From positions 83,733,650-83,797,649 of the forward strand of contig NC_073745.1 of NCBI RefSeq assembly GCF_029784135.1: a stretch of 64,000 nucleotides of DNA. Direction: 5' to 3'. The notes under the pieces are model-generated. The model was not told the origin of the DNA and made no database searches. It saw only the letters and a list, made by a program, of their open reading frames with translations. The translations under genes and the position numbers were made by a program. The first letter of the stretch is position 1, and each line of letters begins with the position of its first letter. The stretch is from Toxorhynchites rutilus septentrionalis (Eukaryota > Arthropoda > Insecta > Diptera > Culicidae). Below, piece by piece: positions 1 through 10,272 of this stretch.

Positions 1-160
1 ACTGTGGATCGATCTCCATCGCTGATGATTGTTGCGTGGACGTAGTTATTATGTAACAACACACAGATGGTCAATGAGGGCCCTGAGTTTTGAACTCACG
101 ATCGATCGCTTACTAAGCGGACGCGCAACCAATGTGACTACGGATACCCCCATTTTTTAA
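1..160 (-). repeat. tRNA-headed SINE, truncated by window start
   Basis: On the minus strand the sequence starts near 152 with a tRNA-like head: an A-box-like stretch (TAGTCACATTGG) followed about 40 nt later by a B-box-like stretch (GAGTTCAAAACTC), the layout of a Pol III promoter. A second copy at 10068-10272 matches over more than 140 bp, so this is an interspersed family and not a tRNA gene. The 3' part runs off the left edge. Family name not assigned; Feilai-like tRNA SINEs of mosquitoes are the obvious comparison. Confidence 0.7.
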
Positions 161-164
161 TTTT

Positions 165-180
165 GACGTAGGACTACGTC
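165..180. repeat. Palindromic hairpin module (copy 1)
   Basis: GACGTAGGACTACGTC forms a 7-bp perfect stem around a GA loop. Near-identical palindromes recur at 12819, 28280, 28629, 29130, 32056 and 32656, with a longer two-hairpin version at 11805 and 27371 and opposite-orientation versions at 2903, 3825, 30869 and 31448. Here it marks the left edge of the composite repeat that leads into the first H2A pseudogene. Confidence 0.75.
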
Positions 181-560
181 TAACCGGAAGATATAGGGGG
201 TGAAATGGAAATCTAGGCACTGAACAAGTAGGAAAAAATGCAAGATTTTGAACGCTTATAACTCGAGCATTTCTCAATAGATCGCAAAGGTTTTTGCATC
301 AATTGATAGGAAATATATCTACGCATCTATCATAACGAATAACATTTCATTTTTCTTGAGATAAAGAATTAAATAATTGTGAAATATCAAGCATTGTCCA
401 AATGCACTATGTGCCCATTTTTGATTGGTCCATTTTGTGCTCCTCAAATCGTACCGACCAAAACGGGCAACCAGAGCAGCAGCGAAATAGAATGAAGCAC
501 GATTGGAAAGGAAAAAGGAAAAAAAAATGAACTAAACATTGGTCGCAGTCTCACACATGC
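181..560. repeat. Composite-repeat body upstream of H2A copy 1
   Basis: Positions about 240-355 (AACGCTTATAACTCGAGCAT onward) match, in inverse orientation, segments at 12450-12560, 27950-28050 and 32480-32590. This links the histone fragment to the hairpin-bounded composite family. No coding potential was seen; short reading frames here lie across repeat sequence. Confidence 0.6.
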
Positions 561-585
561 GTAATTCTCGAGCCAGCCAGTCAGC

Positions 586-627
586 TTAAAAATCCCCGCT
601 CCGCTGCCGTAACGATCATTCTCATTC
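586..627 (+). promoter_or_regulatory. Promoter remnant of H2A pseudogene copy 1
   Basis: A TTAAAAAT element near 586 lies about 33 nt before an initiator-like TCATTC near 622. The leader to 685 resembles the region downstream of the better TATA box of copy 2 (shared TTCAAACCGTA at about 625 and 2000). The presence of promoter sequence argues against a processed retrocopy. Activity is unknown. Confidence 0.4.
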
Positions 628-685
628 AAACCGTACACCACATCGGTTCGCATCACAACACATCAACAAACCAACCCAAGCAGCC

Positions 686-897
686 ATGTCTGGACATGGT
701 AAAGGAGGAAAAGTGAAGGGAAAGGCAAAATCCCGCTCGAACCGTGTTGATCTGGAATTCCCCGCAAGGGTAGCTAGGCCGAGCGCGTTAGTACCAGTGC
801 ACCAGTCCACCTAGCCGGCGTTATATAGTTTCGGCCGCCGAAGTGATCGAGTTAGCTGGCAAAGCTGCTCGCGACGATAAGAAAACCCGCATTCGGA
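686..897 (+). pseudogene. Histone H2A pseudogene, copy 1
   Basis: The reading frame from the ATG at 686 begins MSGHGKGGKVKGKAKSRSNR, the conserved H2A N-terminal tail (core nucleosomal histone family). After residue 25 the region for the loop before the first core helix is deleted. The frame then shifts, an in-frame TAG follows, and matches to the H2A helix (AAEVIELAGKAARDDKKTRI-like) resume in another frame at about 831-896. The protein is therefore broken by an internal deletion and frameshifts and lacks the C-terminal half. A promoter-like leader precedes it, so the source was probably a genomic histone gene, not an mRNA copy. The H2A identity is confident; any function is not. Confidence 0.85.
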
Positions 898-1722
898 ACA
901 GAACACATTCGGTTCGGTGAACATCAAGACAACAACAGGCAGTCGCAGCGAGTGGCGAGTGGCAAACGCAATCGCAAAACGGCAGCTGGTAGCAGAAGAA
1001 AAAAGTTTGTTCTTTATACAATCTGCTTTGGTGGCAAATCCAGAAGAAGGCGGCATCGAGGGCGTTTGAAATGGGTTTTTTTCCAAAACCACGAGTACAA
1101 AGTTTTCTAAATTGGAACCATTCCATAAAACAAGGGCCATCAGGGCCATTAAACCTTTCAAAAAAGAGTTTACGAAATACAGTTCAATGCTTTCTGAAAT
1201 AATATCCAAAATAATAATAAAACACAAATTGATTTTTTCATAATTTGTTTGCCAGGATCTGATGAGTATGTGAATTTGGCAGTTGTTCTGAGGTTATTGA
1301 TTTTCACCAATTCTTAAATCGCTTCTAGATTGAAAGTACAGTAATTTACACTTATCTCGACATTTAGCTAATTGGACGGACCTGTGATGCGACATATTTA
1401 GTTGGACATTTTTGTAAACATAGAGTTCGGGGTCCAAATTATGACCCCACATTGAAAGTCGACACTGTACCACTGTCATCGCAAATGTTCAATTACAGGT
1501 TAAAATTACCTCCAATCCGACATTGAGTGGTGGTAATGCGACGTGCCATTGAATGTAATTTACTGTACAATATGTCACAAGCTGGATGGGAAGAAATTTT
1601 CCAACTGTGAAAGCTGTGGCGAGTGGCAAACGCAATCGCTAAACAGAAAGGTTTATCCGAACAAGATGGGGATATCGAGTGATAACAAAACAATAAACTC
1701 TTTAGATTGAAGATAATTTTGT
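898..1722. other. Degenerate sequence between histone remnants
   Basis: No intact gene. A segment near 948-985 (GCGAGTGGCAAACGCAATCG) recurs at 1618-1640, suggesting two copies of a histone-locus spacer or a local duplication. The rest is AT-rich without recognisable domains. Confidence 0.5.
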
Positions 1723-1738
1723 GATCCTGAAAAGGACC
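1723..1738 (-). promoter_or_regulatory. Histone-type 3' stem-loop (minus strand)
   Basis: The minus strand reads GGTCCTTTTCAGGATC, matching the replication-dependent histone mRNA stem-loop GGYYCTTTTCAGRRCC with one G-T wobble in the stem. This element binds SLBP and directs poly(A)-independent 3' processing. No histone coding sequence is visible upstream of it on the minus strand, so it is an orphan remnant of a gene transcribed opposite to the H2A fragments. Confidence 0.55.
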
Positions 1739-1960
1739 CTTTTTAGCCTGCATGTGAATCCAACGAGCGAACAAATCGTAATGAATGTATTTTTCTTCTT
1801 TCTTTGTTTTTAAGAGGCTTTAAACTTTTGCAGTTCATTCGCCTCTATGTATTTTTTTGCCATCGCTGCCTTTTAACGCTCATTCGTTCGTCTCGTTGGA
1901 CTCGGCCCTTTGGCTGAGTCTACCGATTTGTCTCTATCCTGTGAGCGTGTACCGCTAGAG

Positions 1961-1996
1961 TATAAAACGCGCGGATCCCAAAAAAATATCTCATTT
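1961..1996 (+). promoter_or_regulatory. TATA box and initiator of H2A pseudogene copy 2
   Basis: TATAAAA at 1961-1967 is followed by TCATTT at 1991-1996. The TATA to initiator-A distance is 32 nt, the canonical spacing for RNA polymerase II core promoters. A leader of about 75 nt then runs to the degenerate H2A start. Structure is intact by eye; use unknown. Confidence 0.55.
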
Positions 1997-2067
1997 TCTT
2001 TCAAACCGTAAACCAGTGTGGTTGTACGGCATCGTTTAACATCGCATCGCATCACATCATAAAAAGA

Positions 2068-2245
2068 AAACAAGCAGCAACGTGGACGTGTGGACGTAAC
2101 AAAGGAGGACATGTTAAGGGAAAGGCAAAGTCTCACTCGAACCGTGCAGGTCTCCAGTTCCCTGTTGGTCTCATTCACTGATTGCTCCGCAAGGGTAACT
2201 AGGCCGAACGGATTGGTGCCAGTATACCTAACAGCGATTATAGAG
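2068..2245 (+). pseudogene. Histone H2A pseudogene, copy 2
   Basis: Translation across frames gives [20 protein letters not shown] then FPVG, IH, LLRKGN and AERIGA, which is the H2A tail and first core segment. The start region is garbled (a 7-bp repeat GGACGTG/GGACGTA in place of the normal MSGRGK codons). In-frame stops follow at the positions after IH and KGN, and the match fades after about 2245. Compared with copy 1 it keeps the FPVG-loop region that copy 1 lacks, so the two are independent derivatives of an H2A gene. It sits between a TATA/Inr promoter (1961) and a perfect histone stem-loop (2758), an eroded whole-gene layout. Confidence 0.85.
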
Positions 2246-2757
2246 ATAACTGATGATAACTGATGTTGAAAATTGACTGACGTTACATCTGCATTGCATA
2301 GAGAAATAACTAAGGAGCAACACGATGAGCTATGTATTTCCTGCTGCTCTGTTCTTATTTTAAAGGACTTTAATCCGAAGGTCATCCGTCCCTGTATTTA
2401 CTGTTGGTTTTTCAGAACGCTTATAGCTCGTTTATTTCTCGACAGATCGTAGAGTTCATCTCCAAAATTCCAGTTCTTTTTCATTTTTATTTACTTTGTT
2501 TGCGGAGACTACAAATCTTACAATTCATTCGTCTCCGAAACCACAGCTTAATGTACGGTAATGTGCTCAATAGTGAAATATATGATAGTGAACGAGCTGA
2601 TGACCACCTGTGCATTCCCTATCACAGCCATAATTTTGATTGTACGATATGTGTATACGCCGAAAGATGCCCGACGTTGAACATTTAATAAGTACAAAGC
2701 CTTCAGAAAAAAATCAAGAATCAAGTTTGTAAAAAAACGCAAAAACACAACACCAAA

Positions 2758-2773
2758 GGTTCTTTTCAGAACC
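2758..2773 (+). promoter_or_regulatory. Perfect histone 3' stem-loop
   Basis: GGTTCTTTTCAGAACC has a 6-bp stem GGTTCT/AGAACC and loop TTTC, preceded by CCAAA and followed by CCCAA. This fits the histone mRNA 3' consensus in stem, loop and flanks. It lies about 510 bp downstream of the H2A copy 2 remnant on the same strand, further than in a normal histone gene, so sequence has been inserted or rearranged between them. Confidence 0.75.
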
Positions 2774-2902
2774 CCCAACTTGTTCATAAAGAGTAAACAG
2801 TAAACTAATCCATTTTTCAGGTAGATAGGTAGGAATTCACGTAGGAGAAGAAAATAAAACAATATATTCAAAATATATATTTAGCAAAAGCTGTCCCCTT
2901 TG

Positions 2903-2939
2903 TCCTACGTCACTCCGGTTATGTCACCGACATTACCCA
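2903..2939. repeat. Hairpin module, diverged copy
   Basis: TCCTACGTCACTCCGGTTAT followed by a degenerate second arm matches the opposite-orientation module seen better at 3825, 30869 and 31448. Confidence 0.5.
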
Positions 2940-3186
2940 CCCGTCTCTTTTTGATCCTAAACAACTAAACGAAATGGTATGATAAGCACTTCATTCGAAG
3001 GATAAAATGTCTATGCGTTATATGCGTGTTACTTTTTGATCCAAAAACTTGTTTCAATAGCCCTAAAATTGCTTTCAAAACAGGCTATTGAAATCATACC
3101 AATCGGTATACAAGCGAGTGCCGCTCGGAAATCCACTCAGTTATGATTGCGCAACGATTGAGGTACGATCGCTGGAATGAATGGAT
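2940..3186 (+). repeat. Composite-repeat segment with TATA/Inr promoter
   Basis: This matches 29218-29420 over about 200 bp (AACTAAACGAAATGGTATGA; ACTTTTTGATCCAAAAACTT). It carries TATACAAG at 3107-3114 and an ACTCAGTT initiator with TCAGTT at 3137-3142, 32 nt apart. The second copy has a better TATATAAG at 29380. The arrangement is a conserved Pol II core promoter inside an interspersed repeat. Confidence 0.6.
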
Positions 3187-3612
3187 GTTTCCCTAACACA
3201 GACTGCAAAACAATGGAGCCTTGGGAAATCGGCATGACAAAATAGATGCAAGCAGCGGATACTTTTGTACCCGCTTGCAAATCGAAATGTTTCCCTAACA
3301 CAGATTTCAAAACCATGAAGCTAGGGGAAATCGGCATTGCAAAATAGATGCAGAAAGCGGATACTTTTGTACTCGCTTGCGTTTCTGCAAATTGGAATGT
3401 TTCCCTAACACAGACTTCAAAACCATGGAGTCTGGGGAAATCGGCATGGCATAATAGATACAAGCAGCGGGTACTTTTATATTTGCTTGCGTTTCTGCAA
3501 ATCGAGATGTTTCCCTAACACAGATTTCAAAACAATAAAATCTGGGGAATTCGGCATGGCAAGATAGATACAAGCAGCGGGTATTTTTGTACTCGCTTGT
3601 GTTTTTGCAAAT
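3187..3612. repeat. Tandem repeat, about 110-bp unit, ~4 copies
   Basis: GTTTCCCTAACACAG recurs at 3187, 3289, 3399 and 3519 (spacings 102, 110, 120). Each is followed by TTCAAAACCATGGAG-like and AATCGGCATGGCA-like text. The repeated reading frames on the minus strand (ending in SVLGKH) reflect the repeat rather than a gene. Related units in inverse orientation occur at 12160-12390, 27640-27880 and 32200-32410, always near hairpin modules. Confidence 0.85.
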
Positions 3613-3824
3613 CGCATATCGTTTGATAAAATCTTGATAACTATTTGCTGCGATAACGTTTTCCCAATACAGATTGGGATTTGTTTGCAGTTGAATTCGT
3701 TTCTTTCATTCACTAATTTAATCAATACACATAAATGATAGCTTTGCGCAGCAACGACATCGTACCCAATAAGGGTGCGATTATAGCTAATTGAAGAAAC
3801 ACAAACGTTTACTAAGCCAACGGC

Positions 3825-3866
3825 AGTCCTACGTCAACCTCGCGGTTATGTCATAGGAATAACCCA
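3825..3866. repeat. Two-hairpin module, inverse orientation
   Basis: AGTCCTACGTCAACCTCGCG followed by GTTATGTCATAGGAATAACCC: the second half can fold as GGTTAT...ATAACC. It is the counterpart of modules at 30869 and 31448 and, inverted, 11805 and 27371. Confidence 0.6.
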
Positions 3867-5910
3867 TCCATAGTTTTTTGTAGCAAATGCTTATCCACAT
3901 ATGAGAACCCCAGAAACCACAGAATAACTCCACAATGAGCTATATATTTTTGTCTTTCGAGAGAATTGTCAAATGATTGTTGATATGAATTGTCTTCAAT
4001 TCCCTATATCAGAGTGAATTTGTGCTACTATTACAAATCTGGGCGTATAGCTGCCATTCATCATTCTAATTTTACCCGGCAGTCAATCTTCACAGAAAGC
4101 AATTAATTACACCTCACATATTGTCCGTGAAATTTCACGTGACACCAAAATTCCGTAACTCGATACGGCTGTCATCGGAAGACCGGGGCGTGGCCTTCAA
4201 TGGCCACCGCCAATGAGCCCTCCCAGGATAAGGCTGGTGCAGTTTATCTTGACTCGCTTTAATTACGGTTATTAAATGCGCTTTGAACGTGCCTATCAAC
4301 GTTAATAGAGAGAATAATAAATTATAGCCTTCACTTGCCATTGCCACACTTGATTTTTGCTTTCCACCTCGCTCACATTCAAAACATGACTCGTGGCCCA
4401 CTGCAGCATTAGCGAACGTGGCAAGGAACAACCAACATTATTATGTTTCATTTTTGAGATTCCATTCTGCTGCGTTCGGTTTATGCAGCGTGTGCGTAAG
4501 TGTGAAAATTTTCTTTTTCCTCACCGCCGCCCACCACCCACTCTCTTCGACCACTGGCGACGAGTTCCTCTTCTCCACTTGGGTTTTCCTTTACGACTAC
4601 CGTGCTTAGTGAGCTCGTCAGTGTAATACTGTACCGCATCATCATAAATTCCGGGTGACGCACTTTTAGACCGTCCCGTGTTGCCTTACCCAGCCGCACC
4701 CACCGATCGCCGACAGTTGTGAAAAAATTCAATAAATTAAAATAAAAATCTCCCAACATGACATCTATTTCAATCGCGTCGAGATAAAAGAAATTTATTG
4801 GCTCCGGCGGTGGCGGCGAACGAGAAGAAAAAAAAGCACCAGTAGTAGAGAAAAGCGCTATTTTTGAGAAGTTGGAAATGTTCGACTGTTTTCGTCCCCA
4901 CACCCATCATCCAATGGCGGTGTTTTAATTTCCTTCGCTAACTCTTCTATTCCCTGAAGAGTGCTAGTAGTGCTCAGAGGGTATGTTTATTATGTTAAGA
5001 TAAATATGCAATCGAGAAGAGAGGGGGACAGCAATTTGATGCCGGCTAAAATAGCAGCTGGATTAAATGAGTGAATAATTGTTATATTGATGGCATACTT
5101 ACAGGTTTCCTTGGAATAGGTAATTCGACTGGCTTTTTTGATGGGGCAATAAAACACTTTCTGAAAAAGAAAGAAGGAGAGGAGCACATTGGAATGGTTG
5201 ATTAATTTTTTGTTCGAAAACCGGGGCAGGTTCGCGAGATATGAATATGGGTTATGAGACAGCCTGAGGCGTGTAGAGAACGTTGAACTTATGTAGATTT
5301 CACTTTGATGGTGTCTTTTTTAAAGGCATAGTACTTTAAATTGAAATAAGCATAGAGAAATTCATTCATGATGAACATGATTTCCGGGATATGGTTTTAA
5401 GGTCATTGCTCTGATAAACGAAAAGATGAGGTTCTCAAATTGAGCCATTGTTTCTGTGGAAAAATCTGGACAATTTGTATGTGTTTCGCAGGTAATAGTC
5501 TATTCATGATAATACCACGGCAGTGGAACTCCATACAAATAACTCGTTGAAAAGTGTCTTCTTCACCGTTCACATCGAGGAATATAATTTTATCCATTAT
5601 GTTTCATAGGAGAGTGTATGCATAACTGACAGATTTCTACACGAAGTGTTTATTGAACAATTGAAGGGTGAGAATGTTTGTTTATATATAAACTATCGTA
5701 CGATTTAATTGAATGAACAAAAGTTATCAACAAAACTGAAGTTAAGTTCATCTTTAAATATGAACAATGACTTCTAAGAGATTTCCAGCATTTGTCGATG
5801 TTTATTGCCAGATTCGGTTATTGTATAGGTTGTTTTGAACGAAGGTTTAATGTAATGATTTTATTTTGAGATGTATATTCATAAACAGTCAAATATGGCC
5901 AATATAAATT
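3867..5910. other. Unrecognised DNA, 2 kb
   Basis: No gene recognised. The part at 4390-4900 is more GC-rich and looks like single-copy host sequence. Its open frames (for example minus strand 4481-4903) lack recognisable domains and contain low-complexity PPP/GGG stretches. The remainder is AT-rich. Confidence 0.4.
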
Positions 5911-6120
5911 GCATATATTGGGTGGTATATGATGCACGTAACAAGTCTATGTATGCAAACGTGGAGGCGATATACATACATTCCAGCATAAATTAAATCG
6001 TATAACTATCTTATATACAAAATCATATATCCCATATTGTGGGTGGTATATGATGCGTCTAACCAGCATATACATGCAAAGCTGGAGCCGATACACATGC
6101 ATGGCAAATTAGGTTGGATG
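5911..6120. repeat. Tandem duplication, 121-bp period
   Basis: GGGTGGTATATGATGC at 5920-5935 recurs at 6041-6056. Each is followed by similar text (ATGCAAACGTGGAGGCGATA versus ATGCAAAGCTGGAGCCGATA), giving two diverged tandem units. Confidence 0.7.
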
Positions 6121-7079
6121 AACATACGACCTATAAAAGCACCTAGTACGAAAAAAGCTTCCAAATCGTTGGTAATGCAAACATCTACGTCGTCGAAATC
6201 TACGTCCATTCATTTTGTCACGATCACATTTGGCTGATCATGACAAAATATATACAGTAGTTTGGACCGGTGATATTACGGCTGATTAGGGTGATGTGCT
6301 TCTCGCTTTCGATAGCTGGAATCAGCCTTTGTGATGATGATGTTGAAGGAATCGGCAATCCTGACTCAGATGACTTGACAACCGCGAAGAGAATGTATTT
6401 GTTGAAAAATGTTGTGTGCACAAAAAATTGCGCTCGAAACGTTTGGCTCCAATATTGATTTGAGAGATAAATCCGAGCTCTATAATTTCGAAGAAGCTGA
6501 TTGAGGTGAATTCGATTTTGCTTGCGATTTTTTTCACAGATTTACTTATTGATCAAATTGTTGTTGGTTAAATTTTCTCATCTCTCACGGAACATGACGA
6601 TGCAGAGAGCGGTCAAACTATAAACTGCCGGACGATACGTAATCAAAAAAAAAGTTTCAACAATACAGGTATATTATTTGGAATTATATTCGACCATGTT
6701 TAGGGTATATGTTAAAGCAACGTTGAACCGACTGCTTATACCGAGTTATACTGGCTGATTTGACATTTGTTTTCCAATGTTATTGCGTAATATGTACAAA
6801 TAATACGTATTGCAAAAATGTACTAATCATTGGTAGCATTTAACAAAAAAATCGTCATATATACAAATCTTTCTTAAGAGTGTACGATTATGGTCATACG
6901 GATAGAATCAAATTGGTGGTCAAATAGATTTCAGTAGAAATGTCAAAAGAGATCCAATAACCAGGAGGAGAAAAAAGTGTTATGTAGAGAAAGTGTTGTT
7001 ATTGAAGGCAAAAACAATCGAAATCATAAAAACGAACAAACTACATTTTTTCATCAATTATAAGCAATATAAGAGCAAA

Positions 7080-7385
7080 ATGAGCGAGCGAAACAAAAGA
7101 CACATTGTAAATAAGCACGCATTAAAGCTTTTCGCATACTTTGCCACACACATGGTCCAGACCGGAAAGGATATAGATTCAAGTTTATGCTCTCAATTTT
7201 ACTCTTTAAAACAAAATTCCGATGTCGATGTAGAGAAATCGATCAAATCACTTACACCCCACCCAAAAATTGAATATAATACTAAAAACTTTAAAATACT
7301 TATATATCAATACATCTCCTTTTCGATTTTTTTTGGTATATTTTTATTGAAAAACATTCCTAATTTAATAAAGTATGACGTATAA
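7080..7385 (+). CDS. Doubtful small ORF overlapping an inverted repeat
   Basis: A 101-residue frame opens at ATG 7080 (MSERNKRHIVNKHALKLFAY) and ends with a hydrophobic stretch (ILIYQYISFSIFFGIFLLKN, about residues 72-91) that could be a membrane segment. I do not recognise it. The last ~40 codons fall inside the left arm of the inverted-repeat element (from about 7259), whose other arm at 8190-8436 has no matching frame. The stretch encoding DVDVEKSIKSL is likewise part of a repeated unit found at 7700 and 8143. It is probably a chance frame. Confidence 0.15.
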   Translation: MSERNKRHIVNKHALKLFAYFATHMVQTGKDIDSSLCSQFYSLKQNSDVDVEKSIKSLTPHPKIEYNTKNFKILIYQYISFSIFFGIFLLKNIPNLIKYDV

Positions 7386-8436
7386 TGGTGTCGTGTAGGA
7401 CACACAAAAGTGGAGCTATGATTTTTTTTAATTTATGAAATTTCAATACTTTGTAGAATCGTAGCCATCTAAGAAAAGTAACATAACAAATTGAATCTAC
7501 ATGCGATTCAAAATGAAAAACCATATATGAGGGGCTTCGAATGCAAGGGGTGTAAGTGACTTGATCGATTTCTCTTCATCAACTTTTTCTTTAGTAAATA
7601 ATTATAGAATCTGATAGGTGAGGTTCTGATCTATCTTCCACATTGTCAAATACAGCTGGGAATGTATTTGAGGCTAAGCTATGACCAAAAGAGAGAGTCG
7701 ATGTAGAGAAATCGATCAAATCACTTACACCCCTTCCATTCTAAGCCCCTCATATAATGTTTTATCCTAGGATTAACCGTTCTCGAGATATAAGCAATTT
7801 AATATAATTAAAATCATGCTCGTGAAATATTCGAAAATGCACACTGCTGCTGGAAATTACGACTGATGATTCCACATTTTGCTAACATTATTTTCATTGT
7901 AACGAATTGGTTATATCTCGAGAACGGTTGGTCCTATAATAAAACTTCATATGAAGGGCTCAGAAGGAAAGGGGTGTAAGTGACTTGATCGATTTATCTT
8001 CATCAACTTTTTCTTTAGTTAATAACTCAACTGCAAAAACGTTCCAATTTAATTTTGCTATAGAATCCGACAGATGAGGTTCTGATCAATGTCAAATACA
8101 GCTGGGAATGCGCTTGCAGCTAAGTTATGACCAAAAGAGAGAGTCGATGTAGAGAAATCGATTATGTCACTTAGTTTTTTGTGTTGAATCATACGTAGAT
8201 TCTGTTTTTCAAAATACTTTTCTTAAATGGATAGGATTTCGTAAAGTATTGAAATTTCATAAATTTTTGAAAACTGATATTTCTATTTTGGTGAGTCCGA
8301 CACGGCACAACTATACGTGAAACTCTGTTAAATTAGAAGTGTTTTTCAATATAAATATGCAAAAAAATATCTAACGGGGTTTGTTTTGAGATATACAAAT
8401 TTTAATGATCAATCCAATTTTTGAGGGAGATTTTTG
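7259..8436. mobile_element. Foldback-type element with long inverted arms
   Basis: The left arm (about 7259-7510) matches the reverse complement of the right arm (about 8185-8436). Examples: TTATTGAAAAACATTCCTAA and ATATTGAAAAACACTTCTAA; ACGTATAATGG/ACGTATAGTTG; GTCGTGTAGGAC/GCCGTGTCGGAC. Inside are two direct copies of a ~190-bp unit (7546-7737 and 7970-8172) that is itself bounded by inverted copies of CGATGTAGAGAAATCGATCA. No transposase was found, so it is non-autonomous. Superfamily unknown. Confidence 0.7.
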
Positions 8437-10067
8437 GATAGTGTACTTAAAATGTTATTTTTTCTAAATAGTTCGTTGATTTTCTATCAACTGTGTCAAA
8501 TATCATATTTTAATCAGACATCTGGATTTTGTTACGTTACGATTTTTTGGAAGAAAGATTAATTGCGAGATAGCTGCTGCTTGATAATCCAAATAACCGG
8601 AGGTCGAATCCCCTTCCACTAAAAGTCAATTGATTAATTCCGATTACCACAAACATAAATGTTCATAAATGTTCTGTATACATTAGGCTGCCAATGAAAA
8701 CTAAAAAGTTACCCCATAAAAAATGTTCACCCCCTCGAAAAAACACCCTTGTCGAAAATCGGCTTTCTGAGACTTTTTTCGGAGTACGAAGCGGAAACTA
8801 TGGTTTTGGGAGCCAATAAAAATAGTTATCTCAATTTTTCATTCGGAACTTGCTACGAAATGTTGATTTGCACGATAATATACCCTATGCAAAATATTAG
8901 CTCATTCGGACTTCATTCACCGGTGTCACAAACGTTGAAATTGGAGTTTTTCGAAAAATCAGCGAAAATCGAGGTTTTCAAAAAAAAAGTTTTATGCCAA
9001 ATGTCTTAAAATGTCTCTTTTTTTAAATTTTAGGGTCGATTTATTTCCATACATTCATTGGCATCCTAGTATACATATACGAATGGCGATTCGGCAAGGC
9101 TAAACATTTTTTTTCAATGTTTGTCACCATTTGTTTTATTTCTCTTTTTTTTCATATACCATCAAAATAGGGGGTATACGATACTTTATACACCAAAATT
9201 ATACGATTGAATGTTTACTGGGTTAGCATTACGCGTCAGCTTGGTTTGTCAAGTTCATAACCCTTGTTTACAGAAGCGGTATGAAAGTCGGTTAATTCAA
9301 CAGATACATTGTTTATGAGTGATGTTTGTTGCTCATTGGCCCAAAAACTTGTATTAGAATGGTCATCCGTTCGCATTGAAAGCACTATAAATATTGCGCT
9401 CGTCTTGGCCAACCTCAGTTTCTATTTTGCTTAAGTGTTGAACGGGCGTGCAAAATTTTACGCCTGTGAATTCATTATCAGAATATATACAAAATAACCT
9501 TAGTGCAGCGTTTGCGATGATGGCCAGAAGCAAAGCAGAAGAGAAATGTTAAATAAAACGTACTGCGCTCATTTCTATACCGTTAGTTGGAGATTATTTG
9601 TGCATGGTTGTATCACATGTACGAATTGTAGATTTCATGCGTTATCAAATAGATAACGGTGGTGGCGGACAGATATATAATCGCCGGGGCCGCATAAAAA
9701 TTTATCCGGAGAAATTAAAAGCGTATTTATTTTTATAATTTTTTTGCTGGAAGCATGGTTGAATATGAATATGTTCGGATTGAATGGTATTTTTTTTATT
9801 CCTTTTGTTTATTTTAGGCTCATTAGCATTTTAGCTGTGACAGAGTCGAATTTTAATCGTGTACATGTCACATGTTTATCATATCTATAATTAGCACATT
9901 ACACAGTTGCCATTTTTTCGGCGTTAGAGTATTCCCTTCTATACCATTACATATGGTACACATTTACACAGTAGCCATTTAGGCGTAAAATTTTTTTTTC
10001 TGTTCTTCCATTATCCAGATAGACCGGACAGCGGATACAGTTGATTGATCATTGTTAAGTTATTTAT
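8437..10067. other. Unrecognised AT-rich DNA
   Basis: No gene recognised. An open frame at 8749-9009 starts at a non-ATG codon and has no recognisable domain. The stretch 9240-9560 contains a promoter-like structure listed separately. Confidence 0.35.
9386..9420 (+). promoter_or_regulatory. Candidate TATA/Inr core promoter
   Basis: TATAAATA at 9386-9393 is followed by TCAGTT at 9415-9420, with 31 nt from TATA start to initiator A. Downstream, after a ~110-nt leader, a tiny frame begins near 9519 (MARSKAEEKC, then stop). Its first residues faintly resemble a histone H3 tail, but it is too short to call. The promoter geometry is convincing; its use is unknown. Confidence 0.4.
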
Positions 10068-10272
10068 AGAACAGCAGCCCGATGTGTCTTGCAGAGCAGA
10101 TCAGTTGTATTGATGAATCGATCTTATTTCGACCGGGGATCGATCTCCATCGCTGATGATTGTTGCGTGGACGTAGTTATTCTGTAACAACACAAAGATG
10201 GTCAATGAGTTTTGAACTCACGATCGATCGCTTACTAAGCGAACGCGCAACCAATGTGGCTACGGAGACCCT
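10068..10272 (-). repeat. tRNA-headed SINE, second copy
   Basis: The head at about 10272 on the minus strand reads GGGTCTCCGTAGCCACATTG (A-box-like), with GAGTTCAAAACTC (B-box-like) downstream. It matches the copy at 1-160 and extends it by about 60 bp. The 3' limit is approximate; a clear poly(A) was not seen. Confidence 0.65.

Noticed and set aside
3137..3725. Minus-strand frames with repeated SVLGKH and SACIYFAMPIS text
   Set aside because: They arise from the ~110-bp tandem repeat, with starts at non-ATG codons and no domain.
4481..4903. 140-residue minus-strand frame
   Set aside because: Low-complexity Pro and Gly tracts, no domain, overlaps plus-strand frames of similar length.
8749..9009. 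86-residue plus-strand frame
   Set aside because: No ATG at the start, no recognisable motif, surrounded by AT-rich repeat-like DNA.
9519..9552. MARSKAEEKC as a histone H3 tail remnant downstream of a TATA/Inr
   Set aside because: Only the first few residues resemble the H3 tail; too short to support.
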